A stretch of 64,000 nt of DNA from assembly GCF_012273895.1 (NCBI RefSeq), contig NC_052119.1:1364001-1428000 (forward strand), in the 5' to 3' direction. The stretch is from Zerene cesonia. Taxonomy: Eukaryota; Arthropoda; Insecta; Lepidoptera; Pieridae. Positions 26,401 through 41,200 of this stretch are shown in pieces. Below the pieces are notes generated by a model. The model was not told the origin of the DNA. It did no database searches and saw only the letters and a program-made list of their open reading frames with translations. Every line of letters starts with the position of its first letter. Position 1 is the stretch's first letter. The position numbers and the translations under genes were made by a program.

Positions 26401-27877
26401 AAACACATATATATAACATCATTAGTAACCTTCTCCTGTGAGTTGACGGAATAAGCGCTATATGAGACGGGGCTCTCCGGTCCAAAGTCGAACGCGCTGG
26501 ACGCGCGGTAAGATAGCGAATCTTCATCCAAGCGGCAGGCAAATATGTTAATCATTAGTTGACATTGACATACAACAAAACTCACAATCACATTGAAACA
26601 TTGTCGTTTTTTTTGTTTTCTAATCAGGAATACACTGGATTTTGGATGTTATTGCAAGGAGATTAGGTGTTAATTACAATGACCAGTTTTACAACACCAC
26701 TGACACTTGTAACAGGTGATTGTGAGTAGAGTTGTTTTTCGTGTGTCAATGTTATTTATAATGTTGAGCTTTAAGTTAGTATTAGAAGGACTTGGGATGA
26801 TGAAGGAATTATGAGGCAACAAAATATTAGTAGGTAAAAGAATATTTTTTAATAAAAATTATATTTCAATTGGGAGAGTGTTACACAAGATTTTTTTACA
26901 AATCTCTAAGTATCTGACTGTAATTTTAAAATTAAAAGTATCTATTTAATAACTTCTGTATCTCGATAGCTATAGACGTTTTATTGTTGAGGCATGTTTC
27001 TGAATATATCAATATTTAAGTTCTATATCAATTGGAATTAGAAATGCAGGGACATTACCTTAAAATTAATCAAGTATTTTAAAAAATTACATGCATAGTG
27101 TTAAATTAGCATCAAATATGTTAATCGCAGAAAAATTGTTAAATATATACTTCATGGAAAGAGAATGGAAAATGCAAATACCTTGAGGCCAACAGCTAGT
27201 GGGTGGTGGTGACCGTATCATATGCTCGTGGACCTCTTTTAAGGTTAATGGATCATCTTCAACAAAATCTAGGGCTGCACTACCAAATTCCTGGAATATT
27301 TTTGATTTTAAAATGACTAAATTATTAATATAATTTAAAAAAATTTCTTGAATATATTCTGTTTTTTAATAGACTAACAATAGTTATACTATTTACAGGT
27401 CTTTAAGGTCTCAAACTTTATTATTTATCATAAAGAATTTGAGCAAGTTTAATAACAAATGTTAATAAGAAATCTTTGGAAGGTTTTACTATATATGAGG
27501 TGGTCTCCTTACCTGTGACATTAGAATAGTATCATCTGACTCACATTCTTCCCGGTGGCTTTCAATTAAACTCTCCCTACTCGCCATTACCTGCTGTAAC
27601 GTAACAAATAATTTATTCATAGCGCACGTTGCGTGTGCATTATATAAACAGAAATATTACACACCTGTAAATAAGGATTGTCTTGACGCGATAACCTGAG
27701 TGCTTCCATGTCTTGAGCGATGTTTCTCGTCCTTCCAGGTGTTAATAAAACTGCAGGGGACCCACTCATTGTAGGGCCTAACACTAATGCGACACAATGT
27801 TTATTATTCATTCATTCGAAACACATATACTTTTGTAGAGAGTACTTACCAGATAAAGAGTCGTTACTGCTTTGCAT
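23442..27877 (-). CDS. Unrecognised protein, 243 residues, seven coding exons
   Basis: I do not recognise the family. Exons in transcription order: 27850-27877, 27665-27783, 27513-27593, 27182-27290, 26430-26521, 24058-24205, 23442-23596. All junctions are GT-AG with matching phase and the sum is 732 nt, which is strong evidence for a real gene despite short exons. The start ATG has A at -3 (MQSSNDSLS). The middle is acidic (MASRESLIESHREECESDD, then ALDFVEDDPLTLKEVHEHMI), followed by a Ser/Pro-rich stretch, an Arg/Ser-rich stretch (RARSSRSVSPRAHDLALC) and a basic C-terminus ending QLVLDCDK. No signal peptide, membrane segment or catalytic motif is visible; it looks largely disordered with one possibly helical conserved block. 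The acceptor at 26522 is the weak AAG type but phase on both sides supports it. The second acceptor is a CAGCAG tandem. Dense reverse-strand polyadenylation motifs near 20,270-20,320 could mark a long 3' UTR. Confidence 0.8.
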
Positions 27878-29275
27878 TTTGTAAGATTAGTCCTAATATT
27901 TTAAATTTTGGCTTAATTCTGATAAAGTAACATGTAATGCGCATAGGGTGTACAACTATTTTGATAAATTCCGTCTATTCCTATGCAGGTTGTGCCTGTT
28001 ACGTCGATAGAATAGTCTGATAGAACCACTAAATATTATAAAATTTAATAACTGTTTGAATTTATGAAGCTCGCAATGGTAAATTAAAAATTAATTCTAA
28101 TATAAGCAATAGCGATCACCACCAAGTCTTTTGTAACTTGACAGTGACAATTTATTATCTTGCATCTTGATAGTTAAGTTTATGTGTTGCCATGCTAGTG
28201 CATTGTTTTAGATTGCAATTTGCTAGATTTAAATTTTTAGATAAATAATTAGCAAAAACATTTTTTGTTCATTTCTTGAGTTGGTAAAAAATTTTAAAAT
28301 AAATACCAAATTAGGATATAAAAAGTATGGATTCTGTCCTTCATTTCGTCTCACATTTTTAAATTCTCTTCTGTGATCATCCATCATAGGACCTTAAAAA
28401 AAAAAATTACCTAATTTTTCCTTACTTACCATATTTTCTCATTAATTTAGTCAAAACTATAAGTGAAGACATTTAACTAATTTTATTATTCCACAATAAT
28501 ATGTCATAATAATATGTCACTCACTGTCATCATTATATTTCAAGACCGTTCCGTTCCGTGTTTGCTTAAATGTTTTTTACTTTAAATAACCAATGGGAAT
28601 TCGGCGCGGGAATAATGGAATAAAATATAGCCGAATTATTCCATATTACATCAGCTTTCTGCCAGTGCAAGTCCCCTCATATTTCGGTTCGCATCTCTGA
28701 TGATAAACCGGTACAGACAAAAACAAATGTTTTTGGTACATGTACTATATGTACACCCATAACATGTATTTGGTAAAAGGTGGTTTATTACAGACACTCC
28801 AATTTTATTTATTAGTATGGATATAATTCCAGCTACGATAATGTGCTAAAATGATAAACAATGACCAAAAATTAGGGGGTTTTCTGAGCAACTAAATAAA
28901 ACAAGCAAATAGAATGTAATATATGAATTTATTTAATGGGAAAGGCACTTTGCCACCAAAAGCACCCTTCAGCTGACATTGTACTAATGAAACAACATTG
29001 TAAATAATTCCTTCAGCGTTCACTACATTCACGAATTTATCAAAACCACTATTATTTACATTATAATTAAATTGTTCAGATTCTAATTTATAACAATCGC
29101 AAAAGATATCCATATTGAAGTATAAAAAATATACGAGTTATATGATATTACGGGTACAAATTCAAATTCAAATAGTTTGAAATGATCATACTTTTTTACG
29201 TTTGGTATCGTCGAGTACGTTGCGTGTAGCATTAATTATAGAATTTTGTTATTATTATTTTTATCAATTAATTAA

Positions 29276-32200
29276 TTATATTTCGTTGTCTGTGATCACG
29301 AATTCAGCGGCCGAGCCGTACTGCAGTATTCTATTCTTCACGTCCTTCAATTTCGCGATATAGTGCTTGTGAATCTTGGTGTTGGTCCGTGTGTAGCGGA
29401 GGGCTGTTATCATTTTATCAGCAGTGTAATGCAGCCACAGTATGTTTGTGAACGGGTCGTAGCTCTTCCAATCGTTACTGAAATTTAAAAAAAAAATGAG
29501 TAAAATTGTTTATGACACACTTTCCATTATATTTCTTAAGACATATTCAGTTTTATGAAATAATTATCTACAAGGGATATCATAAAGGAACAAAAATTTT
29601 ATTGATACTATTAAGCCCACTTGACAAAACTTGAACTCAACCTAGGCTCAATTATCTTCATCTCAATCAAATTGTTTGATTTTAAGCTTCACCTGCATGG
29701 AGTTAGCATGTAAGAATCTTTAGATTTGATTTTGATCCACTTACAACAAACAGATTTATTTGCACATTTATTAGGGATTGGTGACAATACAATAATTTGA
29801 AGAGTTTATGTAATTGTAAATTTAATCTCGACGAACCTTGTAGGATACAAAGTTCGTCGAGATTAAATAACTTCCTTACTATATATATCCTGATGAGATA
29901 ATTTATTTGATTCTATCTTTAAGGTGTGTTTTTTAGTTATTTTAAACAATATTTTTTATCATTGCAAATCTAATCTAACCCATTGGACTTTCGTTCGAAA
30001 CTAACCTAACGACAACGCATGTCTTTTTTGTTTTTCGCCCTTATTACCTAAACTAACCTAACCTCCCCTTTTTTTTTCAATTTTTTTTTATTTTTTTCTA
30101 AAAAAAAAAAGAACAGCGGGATCATTATCCCACTCCGGGACACGCACCCGAGTCTCTCCCGCATGAGCCGGTACACGTCGAACTGGTAGTCGCCGAGCGC
30201 GTCGAACAGCGCCTCGTCGTCGGCGAGGTCGCAGTAGAGCGGCGCCGCCCGCGCCCCCCGCGCCACCCGCGCGCGCGACAGCGAGTAGTCGATGAGCGTC
30301 GCGCGCACGCCGCACGCCGCCACGCGCCGCGCGCGCCCGCGCACCACGAACGTCACGTACTGCGCACGGGTGCCAATTATATTATTAATATGTCATAATT
30401 CAGTCATTCAGTCATTCGTTCAGTCATTCGTTCATTCATTCGTCGTAACAGTACGTCATAGTAGCTGCACCCTGCGGTTTCATCCGCGTGTCTCCGTATC
30501 CCGTAGGAATATCAGGATAATAGTTGCCTATATCTTATTCAAGTTGTCCAGCTATCTACGTACCAAATTTCATATCAGCCGGTTCAGTAGTATTTGCGTG
30601 AAAGCGTAACTTACACACACACACACATCCTTACAAACTTTCGCATTTATAATATAAGTAGGATTAGTAGAATTGTAGGGCGAATTGGGCCATCTCGTAA
30701 CGGGTAAGGTGTATGTTTACTGTGGTGCGAATCGGGCCAGCTCGCACCGGCTGATTTTTCGCACCCCCACAGAAGACGGGCGTGAAATACGAGAGATATA
30801 GTGTTTTTTAAAGCGAATGTAGGAGCCGGAATCAGGTACATCTGGATAGGAATGGATTGGCAATCCCAGTCCATTCCGTTTTGCGCGTTGACAATCTCTC
30901 ACACCTTTAACGCGAACAAGGTCCAACGCACAACAACTTCTGCCAACGTTTAGACTTTAGAGTATAGAGATTAACACCATTATCAACCCATACATGTCGC
31001 CGCACATGATTCTTGGACATGCCCATTCTCTCACTACATGTCGTTTACAAATTCGAACAGTTGTGTATATATTATTCAGTATTTCAATGACGTGTCCCAC
31101 ATACCTTCTGATCGGTGGGTGCAATGAGCACGTTGCCCCAGTGGAGATCGCGATGCTCAAACTCCAAAGCCTCCTCCGCTACAGCCAAGGCGAACGCAAT
31201 CTGTTGTGTGCAAATACAATACTAAATTAAGATAAACATTACAACATAATATACAATGTGGCATCATTAAAAAATATATAGATATACATAAAATGGCATA
31301 GCATACATTTAAGAAAATATGTTAATTTTAATTGACTGTTTCCTTGGTGCCTTGCAAGTGCATGTGTCCGATTTGAATTTCTTCTATTTCTGACAAATGA
31401 AGGGTTAATTTTTTTGTTAAAGTAATATTAACATTGATTCAGGAACTTAACATTAATTTCAATTTATGTTTTATATTTATGTAAAAAAAAAACTGCCAAA
31501 TCGAATATAAAATTTTCAAAATGTAATATTTGAAAGGGCAAAAATATTTACATATAACCAAAAATAATTCCACATTGTCTATGACACGTACGGACCATTG
31601 AACTTGTTTCTGATTATTATCATCTGACTCACACATTGTTTTGTTTACACTACAAACAATTTTGTTTGTTAAGGTCGATACACTTTGGCGACACGTATAA
31701 AAAAACACATTAAAATCAGAGACGAAACTTTTTACAAGGTAAGAAAGAGAACAAAACACTAATACATGCAAAATGAAAAATAAAAAATAAAAAACAAGTA
31801 AAAAATCACACAGCACTCTCGTAACATCAAAAGAAGCGGCGACAAGTTTGAAGGATAAGTGAAAATCTAGTCAAGATGCAAATTGAATACTTGAACTAGA
31901 GATTCACTCACCGTCCACCAGTGTCACTTAACAGGGCATGCGATAAAATGCTGAAAAAAAAAACAATAACAAGAAAAAGTTAGGTTAAAATAAAAATAAA
32001 AACAAACAAAAAAATATTTATATATAAAAATCCTTGAATGCAGCTTTTTTATTATTCTTAATTAAATTTCAATGTAAATTATGAACAACCAATGCAATAT
32101 TTCTTAAATCACAGAAATCAATTCAACAATTCAACAAATAATGTCACTCAATTGACGTAGGTACTTCCTGGCAAATTATCTATCTATTATATTATTGGAA

Positions 32201-35200
32201 CAATCCAATAATAATAATATAACAGTCGTCACATCATCGTGAGATGGCGCATCAACATACACCAATGTTTACAGCGAAATACGTCAGTAACTTGGCTTAG
32301 CTTTATTGTTTATGGCAAATTTAGTTTACACAGATAATAGACATTAGACAAATCAATATTTATCGTATATACTGTCTAGAATAGTCTTTATGTCTTGTAA
32401 TAATTATATATTTGCGGTCTTATAATAAATTTTAAGTTCATATAAACGTTTTCTATAATATGAATGTCAAAAAATTTTATTCATTAAAGCATTTTAGAAC
32501 AAAACTGTTCTATGACACTTATGTTATAAAGACCCGACTCCTACTACTGGCAAGTCATAAGTTATTGGGAAAAAAAAGACGATTCGTTTAATTTCAATAT
32601 TGAATTATGACCGTTTCGGGTACATTCATGGAAAATATTTGCACAATAGTTATTTATATAATATTCCATGAAAAGTGTGGCAATCAAATGAATTCAGTTT
32701 TTAATAAATGACCGCAGGTGAAAATGCATGGCCTTATTTATACAATATGTTAAACAAAAACACATGCGTCCATATACAGTTTATGGAATCAGATGGGATA
32801 TAAAACAAAAAAAAATATTCAAGAGTATGTACATATATGAAGGGTGGAAGTATTGTTGATACTATGTTGATAAGTGTACATTAAAACACTTTAAACTAGG
32901 TGATTTTATTTAGGTTTTTTCATTCGATTCGAATTACTTTTGTTTCAAACTGCTACTAACCAACCGCTCAACACTTCACTTCAACCCTAAACATACATAC
33001 AACAAAAAAAAATACAGCTACAAAAAACAATATTAACACACAACGATTACAGTCAATCCGGGTAATTGTAAGCAATTCTTAATAAACTTTTGTCTCTGAT
33101 AAAAAAACTACTTTTCCTTATGACAATATTTTTTTTTTCAGAAAATACTATGGAAATTACTTTCATTAAAGTTTTTTCAGACGCTTTGCAATTACAGAAT
33201 ACAAATATATATTATAATAGGATACTTTTCCAATCACCCCTATTCATCAGGGTAATTTGTGCCCTGATTGGCCCTATACAAGTTAAACTAGGTTTTTCAT
33301 CCACACTTATTATTAAAAAAAAAAAAAAAATCCCAAAAAAGGGGTCACCAACCTGCTTATAGAGCGCGTACGCCTGCTCGGCGTTGTGGAACTGGTAGCC
33401 CTCGAGGTCGCGGCCCGCGTTGGCGAGCTCCAGCACCAGGAAGTGCTGGCGCGGCGGCAGCGCGGCCGGGCTGTCGTTCTCCGAGCCGCTGCACTCGTCG
33501 TACAGCTCCCACAGGTCCAGCAGCCGCGCCGGGTACGGCCCGTACACTAGGCGCGCGGCTAGCACCTGCTCCCAACGATGTACACGTTTCAATTTTCATT
33601 TTCATAGCATTGAAATGCTTTATTACTGAGAAATTTTTAAAGAATAGAAAAAAAAATCATCACGAGGCGGGAATCGAACCCGTCGAGCGTCTTTTTGCAA
33701 AACCGCAGCAAACGACAGACCGTTGTTAATAAATAACACGGTTTATGAGTGGGCTCAGTGGCGTGGCTGGGTGGGAGACGCCTATGTACAGTAGTAGATA
33801 TTAAAAGGTTGATGAAAGTAACGATGACGTATTTATGATAGAATCAACTAAATAGTCCAACTTGCTCATATACGAGTACAGAGTATACGTAGGAAATTAT
33901 TTTTTCCTAGCGATCCTTATCATTATAAAATACGTGTGACATTATTGTAGATGTGTATAGATATGTGAATATAGTAGGAAATATTGTAAAGTACGAAATT
34001 AGAATGAGATCCACCCGTTTACAGTGGCTCAAAATCACGTCTAAAAAAGTCAGTTACATACAAACACACAGGTGAAGCTATAAAGGCGTGTTAAAAAAGA
34101 TTTGTTTCGTATGGGCTCTTTTTTCCGGGCATTATGCTCGATAGGCAAGTATTACGTGCGTGGAGTCCGTGCGAGCGCGTCATTGGAATTATATAATTTA
34201 ACACATGTTTACTGCAGTGTTAACGTTTCCCCTAATACAATGAGAGCTTGTTACACGTGCAATCTATTTAACACGTGCTCACGTCTCACACACACAAACC
34301 AATATACTACTTGTAGTGGAAATTTGAATGCCATTTATAACAGAAAAACGTAAAAGTGCATATTATGCCAAAATATTAAAACATTTTGAGATGTTTTAAG
34401 CAAATTAGAGAAAATTTATCGAGTATATTTTTGGTAATCGCATTTGCGCGTAGAAAGTTGAGATCGGTTATGAATGATTCTGCAATAGCCCAGATTAAGA
34501 AAAAATATTAACAACACATTGATTTCTCGTGTCATAACGTATGCGTGCTTATATAAAACTAATATATTTATAGCTATATTAATTGACTCTATATAGTTTA
34601 AATTTAGGCGAATCAGAGAAATGCTGTATTTTGCACATATGCCAACATCAGTGAAAATAATTAAAAACAAATATACAACACTATCAATGTCAACCATTCT
34701 CAAATAATAATACATGTAAATACCTATGAAACTCTTTGATCTGACAAAATTAAAAACAATCACAGCGATTCGCGCCAAATCACCAACACAATTGACACAC
34801 ATTTATTACGTCAATAGAACGAACCATGGATCGGCAACATTTCCACAGCTGTTAGAAACCTGAATCACCACTGAGTCACAGATTATTATACAACTCTGCG
34901 TAGTGGGAAATTCGATCGCGCTTATGTGTCATTTGAGTTACATGTTATAGGGTTATCAATTTTTTTTTTAACAAGAATTCTTTATAAAAAACAGCATCAA
35001 GTAAGAAGATAGATATTGATATAAGATATTGATAGTTATTTAGAAAATTTAAAAATATTATTGTCAGAGTTTTTCATTTAAATGATAAATTTAGTAATAT
35101 TTTTGTTTTTTTTTTATTGTGTTAAGCAATTCGATGCTGAAAACAGTTTACAGATTTAACAACAGCCTTTGCCTATGATATAGTTAAATGCAGTATAACA

Positions 35201-38200
35201 TCGTTGTTACGGGTATAGTTGGGAACCTTAGAAAACACCTTGAGTACTAGTAATTATTATGCCTTGGGATTTTTGTTAGGTCGAATGAATATAGCTTGTA
35301 TCGAGGTGGACGTCTTACATATACTATATTTATATAGACCTCTATATACATTGAGGAATTGGGTCCAATGTTTTATGTTAAACGTTATCATTGGCTAATT
35401 ACTGTGTGACAGGGTCATCTAATAATTTATGTGAACATGCATTCATTTAGCGAAAGTTGTTTGTGTTATCTATATGGTATATTTATGACATAATTGAAGA
35501 CATAATAAATGCTAGTGGGGATACGTTTTAATTTTACAGATGTGTGTGTTTTCCCCATGACGATTTTGCAATACTTGAATATTTGAATTTAAATTCGCGT
35601 CCGTTATAAACTCAATCACTAAACTAAATAACATTATCATCACAATAATATAGCATACAGCAATTTTACAACTTTAATATCAACTCCTACAACTACAAAC
35701 AAAATTTATCAAAGAAACTGAAGGACAACTCTATCCTCCATCAAAAACGAGAAATCGTCAATGTCAAAAAAACCTCTACCTCTACCTACACGCGTAACAA
35801 ATTCCATTCAAATAATGCAAATTACTCATATCATATTGGCGAACAAACGCAAACACGTTATCAGAACAAACAAGAATAAACAGAAAACAGTACAGCATTG
35901 ATATCACGGTAATCAGTCTGGCCCATTTCCCTTATCATTGTTCAAGGCATCGCGAGACATCGCTGTGAATGGGATTCATTGAGATCGGAATCGGTTTCCT
36001 TCAATATCCTTCTTGATACTAAAAATACGTAAACGTGTATGTTCTTTGGAGACAGTTAGGAGGCTAGACAGTGATAGTGTCCTTTTATCCCGGCGAAACA
36101 TGTCGTTCCCGAGGAAATTTCCTTTGACTACGTGAGCGAAGCCCCGGGCAAAAGCTGACTATTAATATATGTCTTAAACTATGCGGTATATGTATTTAAC
36201 ATTTAATTATACACATCATTGCCAACCACTGTTTAAAAACGCATATATCTTCTAATATATAAAATTCTCGTGTCACAGTTTTCGTTGCCATACTCCTCCG
36301 AAACGGCTTCAGCGATTTTGATGAAATTTTTTGTGCTTATCCGGTATCTATGAGAATCGGCCAACATCTATTTTTTATCCCGATATTCCTACGGGATACG
36401 GATTTACGCGGGTGAAACCGCGGGGAGCAGCTAGTCTTATATATAAAAATCAATTGCTATCCGTTAGTCTCGCTAAAACTCGAGATCGGCTGAACGGATT
36501 TATCTTATTTTGGTCTTGATATGTCCGAGGAGGTCTAGGGAAGGTTTAAAAGGTGAGAACGATACGGAAAATATATCGAAACAATATTCTATGGCGTTGC
36601 GAAGTTCGCCGGGACAGCAAGTTTTTAATAAAATTATGTACATACATCATTCAATAACGTTGAAGTATAAAACCTTATACATTTGAAATTCCCACATCAG
36701 CGGTAAATATACAGTTATCATTTGCCAAGGTTAATCAATGCAAAATAAAATTTCACACACGCGTACGTATACGTATATAAAGAAATACAAAAATATCTAG
36801 ATAAATTTATTCGCGATTTATTGTCGAGGTCGTGACGCATAGTTTAAAGTACTGTTATCGAGATTGATTCTGTTTATTGTATTTGCGATATTAATGTTCG
36901 AACATTAGTACTCTTACGCCATCACAATATGAATATATAGGTTACTAGCTGCGCCCCGCGGTTTCATCCGCGTAAGTCCGTATCCCGTAGGAATATCGAG
37001 ATAAAAAGTTGCCTATGTGTTATTCAAGTTGTCCAGATGTCTACGTACCAAATTTTATTGCAGTCGGTTCAGTGGTTTTTGCGTGAAAGAGCAACAAACA
37101 CACACACATCCTTACAAACTTTCGCATTTATAATATAAGTAGGATATTCTATATCTGTATTATATTTAAAACTAGCTGATTCCGACAAAGGCTATACTAT
37201 ACTGTCTTACACTTATCATTTAAAGGTATGAAAAATAGATGTAGGACGATTCTCATACCTACCCAATATGCAGACAAAGTTTTATGAGAATCGATCCAGT
37301 CGGCGGCGGGTTATAGGAACGAAGATTTTATACATTTAGAGAGATTTACATCCGTTATTAATTACGACGATATAGACGTAAAAACCAAAACGCAAATATC
37401 GTATACGAACACGTTTCAAAGTATACAGATAGCAATATAGCGATAGAATCACGTGTGCATATAATTATTATCTCGCGCTATCTATCGGCAGACGTCTTCG
37501 AAATGTGTACGATGAATTAATATTAATATATAAGCCTCGATAAAGGAGCTGTTGTTATATACGTTCCAACGTATGGTTATGGTCATGCATTTTCAATATA
37601 TAACTAGTAATAATATCACACTATAATCCAATCCTATCCTATCCTATCCTTCCTACTAATCCTACTATTCTACTAATATTATAAATGCGAAAATTTGTAA
37701 GGATGTGTGTGTGTGTTTGTTGCTCTTTTTCCGCAAAAACTACTGAACCGAATGAAATTTGGTACGTAGATAGCTGGACAACTGGAATAACATATAGGCA
37801 ACTTTTTATCCCGATACTCCTACGGGATACGGACTTACGCGGGTGAAACCGCGGGGCGCAGCTAGTTTGAAATAATCCTTGGACGCTATAAGCTAAATAG
37901 TAATAAACTGTTTACAGAATCAGTAATTTTTTAAATCGAATCTAAGTATTTTGAACGAAAACTTGCCTCGATTGATAATATAATCATAGTACATATTAGC
38001 TAACCATATAGGTTACTATATATGTATCATTCATTATATTGCTAATACTTTCACCTCAGTTGTTGAGGGACTGTCATATATGGATTGCTCCATCGATAAA
38101 TGAATAATCTAAAGTGCCTAGACTCGGAATATTAATGTATCATCTAGCATAGATATCAAGTTAAAAATATATTTTAATATGGGCTTAGATGTTTACATAA

Positions 38201-41200
38201 ACTCTATCTATATATATAAAATTCTCGAGAACTAATCCATACACCTCCGCAACGGCTGGACCGATTCTCGTGAAATTCTTGCATATTGAGTAGGTTAAGG
38301 AATCGGCCAAAATCTATTTTTCATACTCCTATATTATAAGATTAAATCAGAAAAGCCTTAGCCGGGTTACTTCTAGTACGTAAGATATAAATTTGTCTGT
38401 TTATCCGTAATTTTATTTGAGTTTCCTTAATACTTTCGATTGGACGATCGAGTTTTAATTGATTTTCTTTTTGGCTACTTTCCATTCTGCATTTTCCAAA
38501 AGACAGATATTCGTCGTTTATCGACCTATTTGCGAACAAACCCAAGGGCATAGCAACTATTTAATATTTATATATTATAACTAACTTTAATCCGCGTTTA
38601 AATTGTACTCGTACATACGTATTGATTTGAAATGACCTGAATACTATGACTAATTCATTGTTATTGATAAAACGCCGCGATGTAATATTGCAAATTCAAT
38701 ATTATCAAATGATAATATATAACGGTAAATACCGTTAGTAATTACTTCCTGGTATTGAATTAGTCGTAATATAATTAAAACACAATAATATTTGCATCGA
38801 TTAATTATCATCAAACTGCGATTGTATTGTTTAGGAATCATAATTAATATCAGCGATTTGTTTATGTACATATATAAACTTAGGTATGATGAGATAAGAT
38901 TCATTATGGGGGGTGGAGGTATCACTTCAATTTCTACAATGAGACAAAATGAAAACAAGCCCCTATCAAACACAAAAAGAATCACCGCCATCAGTTGGTT
39001 TCGCCCAGTTATTGAATAAGAAAAACAAACAAAAAAAAAAGACGGTCAAATTGTTTCGTTTGAAACTTTCGTTTTTGCGGATTCAGTTGGAAAGACAAAC
39101 AATTTCCATCTAGATCAGAAAGTCTATAATACGGTGGAAACATTTTTTTCTACTGGTAACCTTGTAAATTTTAGCTCAGGGTTAAAAAAATATATATCAA
39201 TTGCGAATGTTGTTAGATAACAAATATTAGTTCGGCTCATAAACATTATATCTGTTATTCACAACTGGCCATTTGTAGTAATCTAAATCAAATCTTAAAT
39301 GCATTTACCGAAAACTGAATTTCCAATAACTATAACTGAATTACCGAAAACTATTAAAAGGCAGAGAAGATTATCCCACAGGAGAACGAATTTTCGCTAA
39401 CAATACAATTAAGTCCTCGAAAGTTAATAATATTTAATGATTATTTGTTTCCAAACACGTGATATATAATAAATTGTTGTATATAAAGCAAACAAGTACA
39501 AAAAAATCAGCATAATGAGCAATTCTTTATATATTCTCCTATAATTAAATAGTTTGCATACCTTATTGAATGCATCAGTTGCATTCTCTACAGAATGTAA
39601 ATCCAATGTCTCAGGGCTCTTCCCTTCATTAAAGTGACTCTCTATATCTGGTATCGGAGCGCCCAGAGCGCTCAATTCCCTAAAAATTATAACAATTATA
39701 ATTTAGAAAATAACTTATGTAAACGACTTATTGTACATTATTATTATAACAGCATACTATTGTATTTAGTGACACAGAGTGGGTGAGCCGGAGGTCCATT
39801 TCCTTTTCCTCACCCTACCCAATTCATTACCAACTCTGCGAATGTTCATGGGTGGTAGTCATCGGCTTACCATCAGGTGAACCACCATCTCAGTTTCCCC
39901 GATTTTTGTACAAAAAAAAATTACTAAAATCAATTGGCCCTCTTAATATATCACATCAAAATTATATAAGATTAAAAACAAAATGCCCAAAATCAAAACT
40001 TAATCATCCCCCATATGACGAGCCATTGAGAAATTCCCCATCACCAGCAGAATAGAATGAAAAAGGGCCCAAGTTTGCAGTCCAATGCACTGGACGGACT
40101 AGGTAAACATCTCTGTAATAATTAGTGTAGCAGAAGCCATCCACACAGCAGAAGATCGGTAAAATTGGCGCGAACCAACCAGAAAAACAAGCCTCCAGAA
40201 TAATCACACAACCCACATCAGCGAGGAGTTTGACATACAGAGAGAGGAACAATTATCAACCCTATACACACTCACATAGCAATCACAATCTCGGACACAA
40301 TCTGCCCATAGTCCTTCTGCCGCTCCCCGTTGACCAGCGTGTCCCCGTTCACGGGTATCACCTTGAGCACGCGCGCGCGCCCGTCGCCCGCGCGCCACAG
40401 ATACACCTCGCCGTACACGCCCTCGCCGATCTTGCGGCAGTTCTTTAGAGCTCTGCAATCAGAAACAATATTTACACATTACAATATAATGCACAACCAT
40501 CTGCTTGTTTTGAAATAACATTGAAAACACAGAACAAAATTAAATACTTTACAATCTAAAATTTCATTCAAATTACTACTGGTGAATATGGATACATAGC
40601 AGTGGAGGCTCAGTAGTGAGAACCTCAGACTTCAAATCAATAAGTTGGGGTTTGAGACCGGGTGAGTGTGCAGGAAATAAAAAGATTTTCCAATTTATCT
40701 GCACATGTGGATAACATCACCACTGCTTAAAACAGTGAAGGAAAAACATTGTGAGGAAACTGGCATGTCCAAGAATCAAAAGTTCAACATATGACATCTG
40801 TCAACCCGCACTTGACCAGCGTGGTGCAATATGACCTAAACTCTCATAAGAGGCCTGTGTGCCAGCAGTGGGGACACATATGGGATGATGATGATGATGA
40901 ATATGGAAGTGAATGTTAGAAAATTTATGTATCAATTAATATATCAATGTTCTGTAGCCATACAATCTATTACAAAACAGTTTAAGGATTCGATTCAGTT
41001 TAAGGACTTGCGATTTATCCACAGTTAATTACTTATCATAGTTTATATGATAACATATTGATTATGGCCCAGAACTAAACAAGCAAAGCGATGCGTGCCA
41101 GCAAACACTTGTATCATAAAATATAATACTTAATGTCAGGCAGTTAAAATATGACATGATTAATACAATTATGATGAATAATGAATAAATGCATAAGCCA

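Noticed and set aside
28892..29113. 73-codon minus-strand open frame downstream of the haspin stop
   Set aside because: Most simply part of the haspin 3' UTR; no domain or start context.
31439..31816. 125-codon minus-strand open frame in a haspin intron
   Set aside because: Phe/Leu/Tyr-rich translation of T-rich DNA; nothing supports expression.
34416..34802. 128-codon minus-strand open frame in a haspin intron
   Set aside because: Very hydrophobic, AT-driven composition, no domain and no promoter or splice context; a chance frame is likelier.
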